Notes: generated by a model from the letters alone, not told the origin. A DNA stretch of 64,000 nucleotides from Leptospira_A sp046736045 (GCF_046736045.1 NZ_CP177134.1:3534001-3598000), one strand, 5' to 3'. Positions 32,700 to 42,481 are shown, numbered from the stretch's first letter. A program made the numbers and translations.

Positions 32700-33329
32700 A
32701 TGGAACTGATAGAACAACTGCAATGGCGTTACGCTACGAAACGAATGAACGGGGAAAAAGTCCCTAAAGAAAAACTGGAAAAAATTCTGGGTGCGATTCA
32801 ATTGTCTCCTTCCTCCATGGGCTTCCAACCTTATACCATTTATGTAATTGAAAATCCCGAAACAAAAAATGAAATCTTTCAAAAGGCTGCCAAACAACCG
32901 CAAATTACAGAGAGCTCCCATCTGATTGTATTTGCAGCCTGGACCAATCCCAGCCTGGAAAATGTAGATACGTATATGCAGCTGATTGCGGATGAAAGGT
33001 CAGTGACTTTGGAAAGCCTTGCCCCTTTTAGGAATAAGATTGCAGCCGAATTGCAGAACAAGTCCTCTGAAGAATTAGTAAATTGGACCGCGAAACAAGC
33101 TTACATCGCCTTAGGAACAGGAGTTGCCGCAGCCGCATTGGAAAAAATAGATGCGACTCCAATGGAAGGATTCGATTCCAACGCTTTGGATGAAGTTTTA
33201 GGTCTAAAGCAGAAAGGTTTGAAATCTGTAGTATTACTTGCATTAGGTTATCGTAACTTGGAAACTGATCCGCTTGTATCTGCAAAAAAAGTAAGAAGAC
33301 CGAAAGAAGAATTATTTGTAACAATATAG
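32700..33329 (+). CDS. Nitroreductase-family NAD(P)H oxidoreductase
   Basis: 209 aa from the ATG at 32700, placed behind AAGGACAAATCAAT; a GTG 18 bp earlier is possible. The FMN-binding start LIEQLQWRYATKRMNGEKVP and LSPSSMGFQPYTIYVIE, then TAKQAYIALGTGVAAAALEKIDATPMEGFD near residue 150, match NfsB-like enzymes. It reduces nitro compounds or quinones with NAD(P)H. It forms an operon with an ArsR regulator and a luciferase-like monooxygenase, suggesting a response to an electrophile or xenobiotic. Confidence 0.88.
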   Translation: MELIEQLQWRYATKRMNGEKVPKEKLEKILGAIQLSPSSMGFQPYTIYVIENPETKNEIFQKAAKQPQITESSHLIVFAAWTNPSLENVDTYMQLIADERSVTLESLAPFRNKIAAELQNKSSEELVNWTAKQAYIALGTGVAAAALEKIDATPMEGFDSNALDEVLGLKQKGLKSVVLLALGYRNLETDPLVSAKKVRRPKEELFVTI

Positions 33330-33351
33330 AACCGGGAAAAAGCTGTTCTTT

Positions 33352-33684
33352 ATGCCACGACCATTCTATCATCCATCAATCAAAGACATCACACTCGACG
33401 GATTATTGCACGCATTGAGCGATCCGACGAGAAGGTTGATCCTTTTCAATCTGATTGGGTGCGAAGGAAAAAGCTGTAGCCAGACTTGTGACAATTTGGC
33501 TCCTTCCACATTATCCTTTCATTATAAAGTGCTTAGAGATTCAGGTTTAGTTCGTTCCGAAAAAAAGGGAATCGAAGTGATGAATGTAATTCGTAAGGAA
33601 GAGATAGACTCCAAGTTTCCCGGTCTTTTGGAAACGATTTACAATCTTCAAAGAACAACTGTAAAACGAAAACAAATCGCATGA
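33352..33684 (+). CDS. ArsR-family transcriptional regulator
   Basis: 110 aa. The winged helix reads LLHALSDPTRRLILFNLIGCEGKSCSQTCDNLAPSTLSFHYKVLRDSGLVRSEKKGIEVMNVIRKEEID, a standard ArsR domain. Two Cys lie near residue 45 (KSCSQTC) but not in the ELCVCDL metal site, so it may sense a thiol-reactive signal rather than a metal. It is the second gene of the operon and its stop overlaps the next start (ATGA). The palindrome at 32653-32679 is the probable target. Confidence 0.85.
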   Translation: MPRPFYHPSIKDITLDGLLHALSDPTRRLILFNLIGCEGKSCSQTCDNLAPSTLSFHYKVLRDSGLVRSEKKGIEVMNVIRKEEIDSKFPGLLETIYNLQRTTVKRKQIA

Positions 33685-34709
33685 ACCAAAAAACCAAATC
33701 CGTTTCCAATATCCCTTTTTCCGTTTTGGATTTAGTTCCCATCACGGAGGGAACCACCGCCTCTCTTGCCATCCAACGCAGTTTGGATCTTGCAAAAAAA
33801 GCAGAAGCAATGGGATATAACCGGATTTGGTTTGCAGAACATCATAATATGCCAGGAATCGGAAGTGCTGCTACATCACTAATCATCGGTTATGTGGCAA
33901 ACGGAACAACGAAAATCAGGGTTGGTTCCGGAGGGATCATGCTGCCGAATCATGCTCCTATGGTGATTGCCGAACAGTTCGGAACCTTGGAAGCCTTATT
34001 TCCAGGCAGGATTGATTTGGGATTGGGCAGAGCGCCAGGAACGGATCAACTGACAACTCATGCGCTTCGCAGGGACAAGATATCGGGTGGCCAGGAATTT
34101 TCCGATCTGCTGGACGAACTCAGATATTTTTTAGCCCCGAGTTTTCCGGGACAAAAAGTAAGAGCAGTTCCGGGAATGGGTTCCACTACACCTATTTGGT
34201 TGTTAGGTTCCAGCGGATACAGCGCGGAACTTGCCGGACGATTGGGTTTGCCTTTTAGTTTTGCAAGCCACTTTGCTCCCGAACAATTGATGTATGCAAT
34301 CGATCTTTACAAACGAGTATTCCAGCCTTCGGATGTTTTGGATAAGCCCTACATTATGTTAGGTGTCAATCTGGTAGCAGCGGAAACGGATGAAGAGGCT
34401 GAAAAACTCGCTACATCTCAAATCGTAAGCTTTCTCGGACTACTGCGCGGAAATCCGAAACCTATGGGTCCTCCTCTGGAAAATATGGAAGGGCATTGGA
34501 CTCCTCTGGAAAAATCACATATAGAACAAAGACTCGGATCTTCCGTCCTAGGTTCCCCTTCTACCATAAAACAAAAGTTAAATGATTTTATAGACAAGAC
34601 GGGAGCTGACGAACTCATAATCAACACCATGGTTTACGATTATGAAAAAAGAATCCGCTCTTATGAAATTCTTTCTCAAATTAAAAAAGAATCACCCGTA
34701 ATGGTTTGA
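33681..34709 (+). CDS. Luciferase-like (LLM class) flavin-dependent monooxygenase
   Basis: 342 aa, TIM barrel. FSVLDLVPITEGTTASLAIQRSLDLAKKAEAMGYNRIWFAEHHNMPGIGSAATSLIIGYVANGTTKIRVGSGGIMLPNHAPMVIAEQ-type N-terminus is the group signature, and FPGRIDLGLGRAPGTDQ follows near residue 112. It oxidises an organic substrate using reduced FMN; the nitroreductase in the same operon could supply reduced flavin. The start overlaps the arsR stop. Confidence 0.9.
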   Translation: MNQKTKSVSNIPFSVLDLVPITEGTTASLAIQRSLDLAKKAEAMGYNRIWFAEHHNMPGIGSAATSLIIGYVANGTTKIRVGSGGIMLPNHAPMVIAEQFGTLEALFPGRIDLGLGRAPGTDQLTTHALRRDKISGGQEFSDLLDELRYFLAPSFPGQKVRAVPGMGSTTPIWLLGSSGYSAELAGRLGLPFSFASHFAPEQLMYAIDLYKRVFQPSDVLDKPYIMLGVNLVAAETDEEAEKLATSQIVSFLGLLRGNPKPMGPPLENMEGHWTPLEKSHIEQRLGSSVLGSPSTIKQKLNDFIDKTGADELIINTMVYDYEKRIRSYEILSQIKKESPVMV

Positions 34710-34773
34710 TTTTATAGTCAAGGGATCAAGTTTTACCTATGTTCGGAATTTCCGAGCAAAGGAAAAACCGATC

Positions 34774-35517
34774 ATGATTCTAATCCCTGTTCCCAGCTCC
34801 GATTTTGATCCGAGTGAAGCTTCCCTTCCCTGGAAACTATTATCCCAATCAGGATTCAAATTCAAATTTGCAACTCCGGATGGTAAAAAAGCAAAGGCGG
34901 ATGTAAGAATGCTTACGGGAGAAGGTTTGGGAATTTTAAAACCGGGATTCATTGCAAGAAAGGACGCAAGAGATGCCTATTCGGAAATGGAAAGCTCCAA
35001 AGAATTTCAAAACCCGATTTCATATTCCGAGATAAGCGAAAAAGATTATAAGGCACTGTTACTGCCAGGCGGCCATGCACAGGGAATGAGAGAATATCTG
35101 GAATCTCTAATTTTACAAAAGACAGTTGTGGATTTTTTTCATTCGGACAAACCGGTTGCCGCCATCTGCCATGGTGTATTGCTCGCGGCAAGAAGCATTG
35201 ACCCGAAAACAAGCAAATCGGTGTTATACGAAAAACAAACGACGGCACTTTTGGAAAAACAGGAATTACTGGCCTATTATACGACAAGACTTTGGCTTGG
35301 GAATTATTATAAAACATATCCTCTGACCGTACAAAAAGAAGTAACGGGCTTCTTAAAATCAAAAGAACAATTTAAAACAGGCGGAAGTTTATCAGCAAGA
35401 GATAGTTTGGAAAACCCCGATGTAGGTTTTACGGTTCAGGATGGCAAATACCTTTCCGCAAGATGGCCGGGGGACGCTTACCAATTTACAAACAAATTCA
35501 AAACATTATTAACCTAA
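34774..35517 (+). CDS. DJ-1/PfpI-family protein
   Basis: 247 aa. The nucleophile elbow VAAICHGVLLAARSI near residue 130 carries the conserved Cys; a preceding ALLLPGGHAQGM near residue 93 forms the oxyanion region. It belongs to the type 1 glutamine amidotransferase-like superfamily, whose members include glyoxalase III and stress proteins. It follows the luciferase-like gene by 64 bp, so it may be read with it. Exact activity unknown. Confidence 0.82.
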   Translation: MILIPVPSSDFDPSEASLPWKLLSQSGFKFKFATPDGKKAKADVRMLTGEGLGILKPGFIARKDARDAYSEMESSKEFQNPISYSEISEKDYKALLLPGGHAQGMREYLESLILQKTVVDFFHSDKPVAAICHGVLLAARSIDPKTSKSVLYEKQTTALLEKQELLAYYTTRLWLGNYYKTYPLTVQKEVTGFLKSKEQFKTGGSLSARDSLENPDVGFTVQDGKYLSARWPGDAYQFTNKFKTLLT

Positions 35518-35529
35518 ACTATAAATTTC

Positions 35530-36297
35530 ATGCAGGATGTTTATCAAAATTTCAGGGAAAACGGTTACTATCTTTTTCGAAATTTTTTCAAAGAAGATGA
35601 ACTGAATGGTTTTTATAAAATTTTACAAAGAGCTGATAACGAATGGCAAAAAACAAATTTCCGCGATTCATATGTAAACAGCAATTATCTCACATCAACC
35701 AGGTATTGCAAAGAAAAGGAAGACCGAATTCGTTTCTTTGCATTTATCTCACAAAATAAAATTCTGGAAATTGCCAAGGTTTTAATTCAGGATCATCCCT
35801 ACTTTCTCAACACACAGATTTTTTACAACCCGAAGGAAATTTCCAAAAGCCCATACTGGCATCGCGACGTACAATACTTAGGTGTTCCGGAGGAAGAACA
35901 AAAAAATATCATCCTTAAGGATTCCGTTCTTCATTTCAGAATCCCTTTCAAAGATGATCCGGGGCTTCATTTTATACCCGGGTCTCACTCAAGGTGGGAT
36001 ACGGAAGAAGAAAGAACCGTCAGACTAGAGTTAAATGGTCACAAAAACAACGAAGAAATTTCCAACTCTGTAAAAATTCCTCATGCAAAGGGGGACTTGC
36101 TTGTTTTTTCCGCGCATATCATCCATAAGGGAGATTATTCAAAAGAAAGATTTTCATTTGATTTGTTACTAACCGACTTTCCGGAAAAAGAAAATACAAT
36201 CATATCGTTTCTGCATTTTCCCGAGCAGGAAATATCGGATCGTTTGGAAAACCCCGGTTTGTTCGAGTTTACCAAAGAGACCATCGGCGAAATTTAA
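35530..36297 (+). CDS. Phytanoyl-CoA dioxygenase-family protein
   Basis: 255 aa, Fe(II)/2-oxoglutarate-dependent fold. Iron ligands are the His and Asp of YWHRDVQYLGV near residue 115 and the distal His in LLVFSAHIIHKGDYSKERFS near residue 200; the Arg of this last segment would bind 2-oxoglutarate. HFIPGSHSRWDTEEE near residue 146 is typical of PhyH. The substrate is unknown. It begins 12 bp after the DJ-1 gene and is probably cotranscribed. Confidence 0.85.
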   Translation: MQDVYQNFRENGYYLFRNFFKEDELNGFYKILQRADNEWQKTNFRDSYVNSNYLTSTRYCKEKEDRIRFFAFISQNKILEIAKVLIQDHPYFLNTQIFYNPKEISKSPYWHRDVQYLGVPEEEQKNIILKDSVLHFRIPFKDDPGLHFIPGSHSRWDTEEERTVRLELNGHKNNEEISNSVKIPHAKGDLLVFSAHIIHKGDYSKERFSFDLLLTDFPEKENTIISFLHFPEQEISDRLENPGLFEFTKETIGEI

Positions 36298-36416
36298 CGA
36301 ATACAACCTTCACCATAATAAAAAGCTTTCTATTGGAAAATCATTCTAAATGACTTGATCCTTGACAATATTATGATTTGATAATGATTAAATAAATTTT
36401 TCCTCGGATGTGTTTT

Positions 36417-38363
36417 ATGAAATCCAAGTTCAAAAAAATCACTACAGTTCTTTTGTTCCTTTTTATACTGTTATCAATCCTTTACTATGTTAGTTCCAGA
36501 CCCGAAGAAATTTTAGAATTTGATGATCCCTATCATACGGACAGACCCGCCGCCTCCGGCAAAAAAATGATGGTTGCTACGGGACATCCTTACGCGACTC
36601 GTGCTGCCTTGGATATAATGGAAAAAGGAGGGAATGCTGCCGACGCAGGAGTTGCCGCATTACTCGTATTAAATGTCACACAGGGAGAGGAAGCATCTTT
36701 TCCCGGAGTGGCTCCTCTGCTTTATTTTGATTCATCTACGGGAAAAGTAGAAAGTTATACCGGAGCGGGAACCGCACCTTCTCTTGCCACAATCGAATAC
36801 TTCCGCTCAAGGGGATATGAGACCATTCCTACTCTAAAATATTCTTCCCAGTTAGTTCCCGCATCTCCCGATGTCATCATCGCCTTACTATATAAATACG
36901 GAACCATGAGTTTTTCAGAAGTGAGTGCGCCCGCGATTCAAATTGCAAAACAAGGTTTTCCTGTTCACAGAATCCTAATGAGAAATCTGAATATGAATCC
37001 GATCAAAAGATTCGGATTTTCTTTGCTTATGCCTTATAATGCTGAAATTTATCTCAAAGGAAAATGGTGGAAACCTCTCTTTCATAAAGAAAAATTCACA
37101 AGACCCGAACTTGCCGGCACTTTGACCGATCTTGCAAATGCGGAAAAACAATCTTTGGCTTCCGGGAAATCCAAAAAGGAAGCATTGATCGCAGTCAGAG
37201 ATTATTTTTATAAGGGACCTATCGCTGAAAAAATTGCAAAGGCGCATCAGGAAAATGACGGCACGATGACTTTGAATGATCTGCAAAAATATTCCGGCAA
37301 TTGGGAAAAACCTTTACAAGGAACTTACAACGATTATACGATATTTTCCAACCCGACTTGGAACCAGGGGGCGGTAGTTCCGATTGTACTTCAAATTCTG
37401 GAAGGAATCGATTTAAAATCCTTAGGTCATAATTCTCCCGATTACATCCATACCGTCATCCAGGCAATTGAGCTCGCGATGGCGGATAGAGAAAAATATT
37501 TCGGAGATACGAATTTTGTAGATGTGCCTACGGAGGGACTCTTAAGCAAAAGTTATGCAAAACAAAGAAGGTTATTGCTTCAAACGAATGCATTCGGAAA
37601 AACTCCTCCTTTCGGAAATCCATTTTCATTTGAAAAAGATAAAAATAAATTTCAAAGCAATCTATTCCAATATAAAAATACACCCGATGACTCCAATCCA
37701 GAAAACCACTTAAATAATGTTAGCTTGTTATCGGATCCATACTCTCCTTCATTCTGGGAAAAAACGGAAAGCGGGAAAGTAGGAAGAGATACAACTTACT
37801 TGAGTGTCATCGACCCAAAGGGAAATTCCATTTCATTGACTCCAAGTGATTTCCCCCAATCCCCAATGATACCGGGAGATATTACCTTGGGAATCAGAAT
37901 GACTCAATTCCGCCTGGATCCGAATCATCCTTCCGCTCTCGTCCCCGGAAAAAGACCTACAATAACACCTAACGCTTCCCTGGTATTCAGAAAGGGGAAA
38001 TTTTTGATGAGTTTCGGAACTCCCGGAGGAGACATGCAAACTCAAGCAACCATACAGGTGTTTTTGAATTTATTCGTTTTCGGAATGGATCCGCAGTCGG
38101 CTGTGAATGCTCCCAGATTCCGATCCCTGAATTGGCCCGACTCTTTTTCACCTCATGCCTATTATCCGGGAAGAATCGAACTGGAAGAAGAAATTTTTGA
38201 AAAACATTCCGCTTCCTTGAAACAAAAAGGTTATGAAGTCATAGGACGTCCCCGATGGGAATACGATTTTGGTGCGCCTTGCATATCTTTAAAAGATCAA
38301 GAGACAGGTCTATTAAAGGGAGGGGCCGATCCTAGAAAAGAGTCCTGGGCGGAAGGAAGATAA
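36417..38363 (+). CDS. ggt: Gamma-glutamyltransferase (Ntn hydrolase)
   Basis: 648 aa from the second Met (36417), preceded at a usable distance by GGA. An N-terminal helix KKITTVLLFLFILLSILYYV is a signal anchor or signal peptide. MVATGHPYATRAALDIMEKGGNAADAGVAALLVLNV opens the enzyme, and GRDTTYLSVIDPKGNSISLT near residue 458 holds the autocatalytic Thr at the large/small subunit cleavage point. TFGTPGGD-like sequence (MSFGTPGGDMQTQ) near residue 530 follows. It cleaves gamma-glutamyl bonds of glutathione in the periplasm. A TTGACA at 36362 and a GATAATGATTA stretch precede it; the latter recalls a Fur half-site but is weak. Confidence 0.88.
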   Translation: MKSKFKKITTVLLFLFILLSILYYVSSRPEEILEFDDPYHTDRPAASGKKMMVATGHPYATRAALDIMEKGGNAADAGVAALLVLNVTQGEEASFPGVAPLLYFDSSTGKVESYTGAGTAPSLATIEYFRSRGYETIPTLKYSSQLVPASPDVIIALLYKYGTMSFSEVSAPAIQIAKQGFPVHRILMRNLNMNPIKRFGFSLLMPYNAEIYLKGKWWKPLFHKEKFTRPELAGTLTDLANAEKQSLASGKSKKEALIAVRDYFYKGPIAEKIAKAHQENDGTMTLNDLQKYSGNWEKPLQGTYNDYTIFSNPTWNQGAVVPIVLQILEGIDLKSLGHNSPDYIHTVIQAIELAMADREKYFGDTNFVDVPTEGLLSKSYAKQRRLLLQTNAFGKTPPFGNPFSFEKDKNKFQSNLFQYKNTPDDSNPENHLNNVSLLSDPYSPSFWEKTESGKVGRDTTYLSVIDPKGNSISLTPSDFPQSPMIPGDITLGIRMTQFRLDPNHPSALVPGKRPTITPNASLVFRKGKFLMSFGTPGGDMQTQATIQVFLNLFVFGMDPQSAVNAPRFRSLNWPDSFSPHAYYPGRIELEEEIFEKHSASLKQKGYEVIGRPRWEYDFGAPCISLKDQETGLLKGGADPRKESWAEGR

Positions 38364-38415
38364 ACAACCGCTTAAATGATTCCAAGGACAAGGATGATAT
38401 ACTGAAAAACGATCA

Positions 38416-38844
38416 TTAGGATTTTTTCTGATGATAAGTGAGAGCAGCAGAGATGCAATCTTCCAATTCTTTTACAGGAACTTTGTCTTTTATGCGAAAG
38501 ATGATACTCCGATTACCACCAAACCTAAACTTGGTGGGGAATTTTTTTCTGAAACCATCTACCAAAGTGGTTTGGCAATTGAAATATATGGCGTACTCAT
38601 CCGGACTGCCTTTAACGGAATGAATGCGAATTGTACTTCCCGACTTTGTTTCCGGTGTCAGATAACTTGGTTCTCCCCATTTTAAGGTTTCTTCCAAATC
38701 ACCGACCCCTTCCAGTTTGCTTGCGGTATCCAGAATCAATTGTCGCAAGTAGAGCAATTTTTCCCTGATGGATTCCGGGTATCTTGAAAATACCTCCGCT
38801 ACCGAGTTGTTCTCAAATCGTATCTTCTTTGTTTTGGAATGCAC
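38416..38844 (-). CDS. DUF1801 (YdhG/YjbR-like fold) protein
   Basis: 142 aa. YPESIREKLLYLRQLILDTASKLEGVGDLEETLKWGEPSYLTPETKSGSTIRI near residue 22 and YFNCQTTLVDGFRKKFPTKFRFGGNRSIIFRIKDKVPVKELEDCI match the DUF1801 family, small cytoplasmic proteins of unknown role. It is convergent with ggt and lies just downstream of the YndJ-like gene in the same direction (17-bp gap). Confidence 0.75.
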   Translation of the reverse strand: MHSKTKKIRFENNSVAEVFSRYPESIREKLLYLRQLILDTASKLEGVGDLEETLKWGEPSYLTPETKSGSTIRIHSVKGSPDEYAIYFNCQTTLVDGFRKKFPTKFRFGGNRSIIFRIKDKVPVKELEDCISAALTYHQKKS

Positions 38845-38861
38845 TGGATCGGAATTTCCTT

Positions 38862-40427
38862 TCAGTATGATTTTTTATCTGCGAATTTCAAATCCATTGT
38901 ATACTCCAAAGACAAATAATGCCAACCCAAAAACCACATATCGTGCCTTGCTTTCAGTCCTTTCTCAAACCAGACGTCAATGGTTTCATCCAATGGCAAC
39001 CGAAGTCCCTGGTTTGCAAAAACAAGATAAACCCCTTGGTCACCTAATCTATGTTTTAAATGTAGAGTGGTCAGGCGAATCCCTTCCTTCCAATGTTCAA
39101 CATGCAAAACACTTGTCATATTGCAGAATGGAAGAGGAAACGCAATATTCATATAATTTACCTGATTTGTTTTATGCATGGAATAAGCAGCTGCATAAAT
39201 AGGTTTGCCAGTCAAAGCATCCACTCTCATCCATCCTCTGGGAGAAGAACGACCGTCTTTTTGTTCCGATAAAGAAAATATGTTTCCAATAATTTTTTTG
39301 TCAAGGTCGGGCAAATTCAATTGTTGGAGTTTTGCAAAAAACGGTTTCACTAAAAATTTCCATATCCATTTGAAAAGCGGACTTGGATTTACTTTTACAT
39401 TCAGATCATATTGATTTGTATGTTCGTAAAAATGCCGAATAGATGCATTGACCAGCGTAGGATTAAAATCATTTCTTTCGAACTCTGAAAAATCATCCAA
39501 TAGCCCTTCTTTAGAATCGTTTTCAGAAAGGTAGGAACTAAAAAAATCAGATTCAATTTTTCCATTTGAATGAATTTTACTAAAAGGAAATCTGCGAACG
39601 GGCAGATGAATTTTTTGCCTGCCAGTCAAATGAATCAGCAAAGGAAGGAACAAAAATGCATTCAATATTCCATGAGTCAAAATCATCCAACGAACATCTA
39701 ACGGAGGGAAAATCTGCAATGAATACGTCATTGCCAAAGAAAAAGAAACAAAACCGAAAGCTCCAATACATAAAATCACAACCTTATCATAAATAGGCGA
39801 ATTTTTCCAAACCGATTTCAATAAAAGATAGAGATTAAAGAAGGCGGAGCAGAATAACAAAAATGTTCCTAAAAGTTCGATGGTACGTAGCCCCGTAAGA
39901 CCAACGGCAACCAATACAAAACCCAAAAGATAAAAACAATTGAATGCAATGTAAATTTTCGATTCAGTATTTGTAGAACGATTGCGTACATTATCACTGT
40001 AAACTGCAAAAACGGAAACAAGAAGGAATCCCGAAAAATGGAAATGAACCGCTGTTAAAGTTTTCCAAGGTTCGCCGAAACCCAAAAACTGTGAAGAGAA
40101 TCTTGTGGAAAAAAGCCAAAGACTTCCTCCCACGAGCAAAGCCGACGCTACGAAATTAAAAAAAACTCCGAAATGATCCTTGCCCCAAATCAAAAATTCA
40201 AAAAAATTGATACCCACATTTTTTATGCAGTATAACAACCATAATGCTGATAAAAATATTCCTACCCGGCTATCTACGGAAAAAATCAAGCTCAAAGCTC
40301 CCGCACAGGAAGCCGCCCATATTGAAAAAAATCTAAGTCTTGTCGGATCGGGTTTAATGATTCCTTGCAGAAACGGAATCAAAAACAAAATTCCATAACC
40401 CAATACCGATTGGATGATTAAATTCAT
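38862..40427 (-). CDS. YndJ-like multi-pass membrane protein
   Basis: 521 aa. The first ~275 residues form about nine hydrophobic helices, with a LTAVHFHFSGFLLVSVFAVY segment near residue 125 typical of YndJ family proteins. The remaining ~245 residues are soluble, with no recognised motif; RVDALTGKPIYAAAYSMHK near residue 400 and LPLDETIDVWFE occur in it. In Bacillus this family has no defined function. The C-terminal half looks like a DUF4166-type domain, but this is only a guess. Confidence 0.6.
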   Translation of the reverse strand: MNLIIQSVLGYGILFLIPFLQGIIKPDPTRLRFFSIWAASCAGALSLIFSVDSRVGIFLSALWLLYCIKNVGINFFEFLIWGKDHFGVFFNFVASALLVGGSLWLFSTRFSSQFLGFGEPWKTLTAVHFHFSGFLLVSVFAVYSDNVRNRSTNTESKIYIAFNCFYLLGFVLVAVGLTGLRTIELLGTFLLFCSAFFNLYLLLKSVWKNSPIYDKVVILCIGAFGFVSFSLAMTYSLQIFPPLDVRWMILTHGILNAFLFLPLLIHLTGRQKIHLPVRRFPFSKIHSNGKIESDFFSSYLSENDSKEGLLDDFSEFERNDFNPTLVNASIRHFYEHTNQYDLNVKVNPSPLFKWIWKFLVKPFFAKLQQLNLPDLDKKIIGNIFSLSEQKDGRSSPRGWMRVDALTGKPIYAAAYSMHKTNQVNYMNIAFPLPFCNMTSVLHVEHWKEGIRLTTLHLKHRLGDQGVYLVFANQGLRLPLDETIDVWFEKGLKARHDMWFLGWHYLSLEYTMDLKFADKKSY

Positions 40428-40551
40428 TACTTATTTTTGTCCGACGGATTCACGTATAAGTAAAGTTTTTTCTCTTTAAAAACTGCAACTGTAGGGAAAT
40501 TCCGAAATCAGTTGCCAATTCTATCTGAGAAAATAGGATCAAGACAAACGT

Positions 40552-40734
40552 ATGAAAAAATTAATTTTATTTTCCTCTTTGCTGCTTGTAGGTTGCGGAA
40601 GTATCTCCCGAGGTTGTGCCAAATACTTTGGTTATGACGAAGTCTGTGTGGATGGAGTGAAATACATTCAATTCACATCCGGCGCGAGCGTTAAATACAA
40701 TCCGGACGGAACTGTTGCCACTTGCAAATGGTAG
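40552..40734 (+). CDS. Small lipoprotein
   Basis: 60 aa. MKKLILFSSLLLVGCGSISRGC is a clear lipoprotein signal with the lipobox LLVGC at residue 15. The mature part, about 45 residues, has four cysteines (including the anchor) and a strand-like VDGVKYIQFTSGASVKYNPDGTVATCKW. Such very small lipoproteins are common in spirochaetes. The gene is monocistronic and ends in a terminator whose stem begins at the stop codon. No function is known. Confidence 0.78.
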   Translation: MKKLILFSSLLLVGCGSISRGCAKYFGYDEVCVDGVKYIQFTSGASVKYNPDGTVATCKW

Positions 40735-40774
40735 TGCCGCTACCTTAGAAAAGATAACGGCACTGATGTTTTTT
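40733..40774 (+). terminator. Terminator after the small lipoprotein gene
   Basis: AGTGCCG (40733-40739) pairs with CGGCACT (40758-40764) and a TTTTTT run follows at 40769-40774. The stem starts within the stop codon. Confidence 0.7.
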
Positions 40775-40777
40775 AGA

Positions 40778-42481
40778 TCAAGGATTCATTTCATAAGTAT
40801 CTACCAAGGCAAGTAATTTGTCTTTGTAAATACGATTGAATCTTTCTTCATTTAACACTGGTTTGCGGAGTATTTTCAAACACAATTCCTGTTGTGCGGC
40901 CGTGCTGGTCGGTTTCGAATAAAGCTGAGTGGCAAATTTGGAAAAATCACGAACCAAAAAGTCAAAGATTTGATCTATGATGTCTTCTTCCGTTTTTTCC
41001 AATTTGGCGCTTTCCAATACCAATTGTCCGTAAGCCACAAGAGTAAACATTTCTCCTACGGTTAACATAAAACCTATATCTGCGTTTTGTTCCTTTGTAG
41101 GAGTCGCCTTTTCCAACAACTCTTTGAATACTGCTATCTGTTCTTTGAAGATGGATATATTCGGAAGGTTATAGGAATTATAAGCGATGTTATAATCATG
41201 AAAGAAAATTTTATCGAATCCTTTGGTAGTTGCTCCCTGATTGAATAAATAAGTATCATCTTTGATATCATAAACCCTTGGAATCACAGGAAGATTCGCA
41301 TCCGGTTTGAAAAAATAATTTTGCATAAACCGCATGATGAGAACCATATTCACATGAACGGTTCCTTCCAGTCTCGGCAACATTTGAATATCACGGATTG
41401 CCATTTCGAAATAAGCATCCTTATTCAAACCTTTCGCTGCAATGATATCCCAAAGTCCGATCACCACTTCTTCACCTTGGGTGGTTACCTTCATTTTTTC
41501 CATCGGATTGAACAACAAATAACGTTTGTCATTCGCCGAACCCGTTCTCATATAATCAGTTGCTCTTATGGAAAAAAGTTTCATCGCCGTAAGGCGGGTA
41601 TATGAATCCATAAAAATCTGTTTGATATGTGGAAAGTCGGTCACATATTGATTGAAAAGTCTTCTATGCGCAGCGTGATTGAGCGCTTCATAAAAGGAAT
41701 GTGTACAAATCCCTACCGAACCCCATCCCAAATTGAATTTGCAAAATGCAATCGTAGCAAGTGAAGTATCCCAGGCTGCTCTGCCTTTGGAAATGATATC
41801 CGCTTCAGTGATCGGATAATCATGAAGTTCGAATTCGGCTACATAGTTTTGAGAAGTAACAATGTTTTGTTTGAGTTCGTAATTTTTGTGTTGAGAGTTC
41901 ACTCCGAAAAATACAAATTCTCCGGTGTCTTGCATCTTTCCGAATGTGGATACGATCGCCGCTTTATTTCCGTTTCCGATATAAAACTTATCGCCGCTTG
42001 CTTTATAAGTTCCGTCTCCGTTGGGAATCAACATCATATCGCTTCCGATTAAGTCGGCACCATGTTCTTTTTCAGAAAGACCGAAAGCGAAAATTTCTCC
42101 GTCTTCCAAAAGTTTGGCGGCTTTCTTTTTAATCTCTTCGTTTTTGCTGATCCAAATAGGACCGAGCCCGAGCATGGAAACTTGCCAGGTATACCAGTAA
42201 CAAAGTCCGTAAAATCCGAGGATTTCATTGAATGCCATGATTCGGTTGCAGTCCCAACGGGAATCACTCTCTCCGTAACCACTCGGAGTCATAAGAATAG
42301 CGAACGCCTTTTCTTTTTTTACAAATTCCAAAAAGTCTGCATACCATACTTTATCATGGTCGTCTTGCATGAGTTTTCGTTTTCCTTTCGTTTCGAAAAA
42401 CTTTACGGTTTTTAACATTAGGTTTCTAGATTTTTCATCTAAGTGAGAAAATGTTTCAGTTCTGGGATTGAATAGATTCAC
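40778..42481 (-). CDS. Acyl-CoA dehydrogenase
   Basis: 567 aa, larger than the ~390-aa short-chain enzymes. The FAD/substrate region shows FAFGLSEKEHGADLIGSDMMLIPNGDGTYKASGDKFYIGNGNKAAIVSTFGKM near residue 132, and MLPRLEGTVHVNMVLIMRFMQNYF near residue 370 holds the likely catalytic-base Glu (position of the xYEGT motif). A C-terminal ~150-residue helical extension follows. It should catalyse the first step of beta-oxidation of a fatty acyl-CoA. Monocistronic on the minus strand; fadH (44749-46764) and an MFS gene lie nearby. Confidence 0.85.
   Translation of the reverse strand: MNLFNPRTETFSHLDEKSRNLMLKTVKFFETKGKRKLMQDDHDKVWYADFLEFVKKEKAFAILMTPSGYGESDSRWDCNRIMAFNEILGFYGLCYWYTWQVSMLGLGPIWISKNEEIKKKAAKLLEDGEIFAFGLSEKEHGADLIGSDMMLIPNGDGTYKASGDKFYIGNGNKAAIVSTFGKMQDTGEFVFFGVNSQHKNYELKQNIVTSQNYVAEFELHDYPITEADIISKGRAAWDTSLATIAFCKFNLGWGSVGICTHSFYEALNHAAHRRLFNQYVTDFPHIKQIFMDSYTRLTAMKLFSIRATDYMRTGSANDKRYLLFNPMEKMKVTTQGEEVVIGLWDIIAAKGLNKDAYFEMAIRDIQMLPRLEGTVHVNMVLIMRFMQNYFFKPDANLPVIPRVYDIKDDTYLFNQGATTKGFDKIFFHDYNIAYNSYNLPNISIFKEQIAVFKELLEKATPTKEQNADIGFMLTVGEMFTLVAYGQLVLESAKLEKTEEDIIDQIFDFLVRDFSKFATQLYSKPTSTAAQQELCLKILRKPVLNEERFNRIYKDKLLALVDTYEMNP

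Noticed and set aside
36362..36393. A Fur box before the gamma-glutamyltransferase gene
   Set aside because: GATAATGATTA matches only part of the Fur consensus and the region is simply AT-rich.
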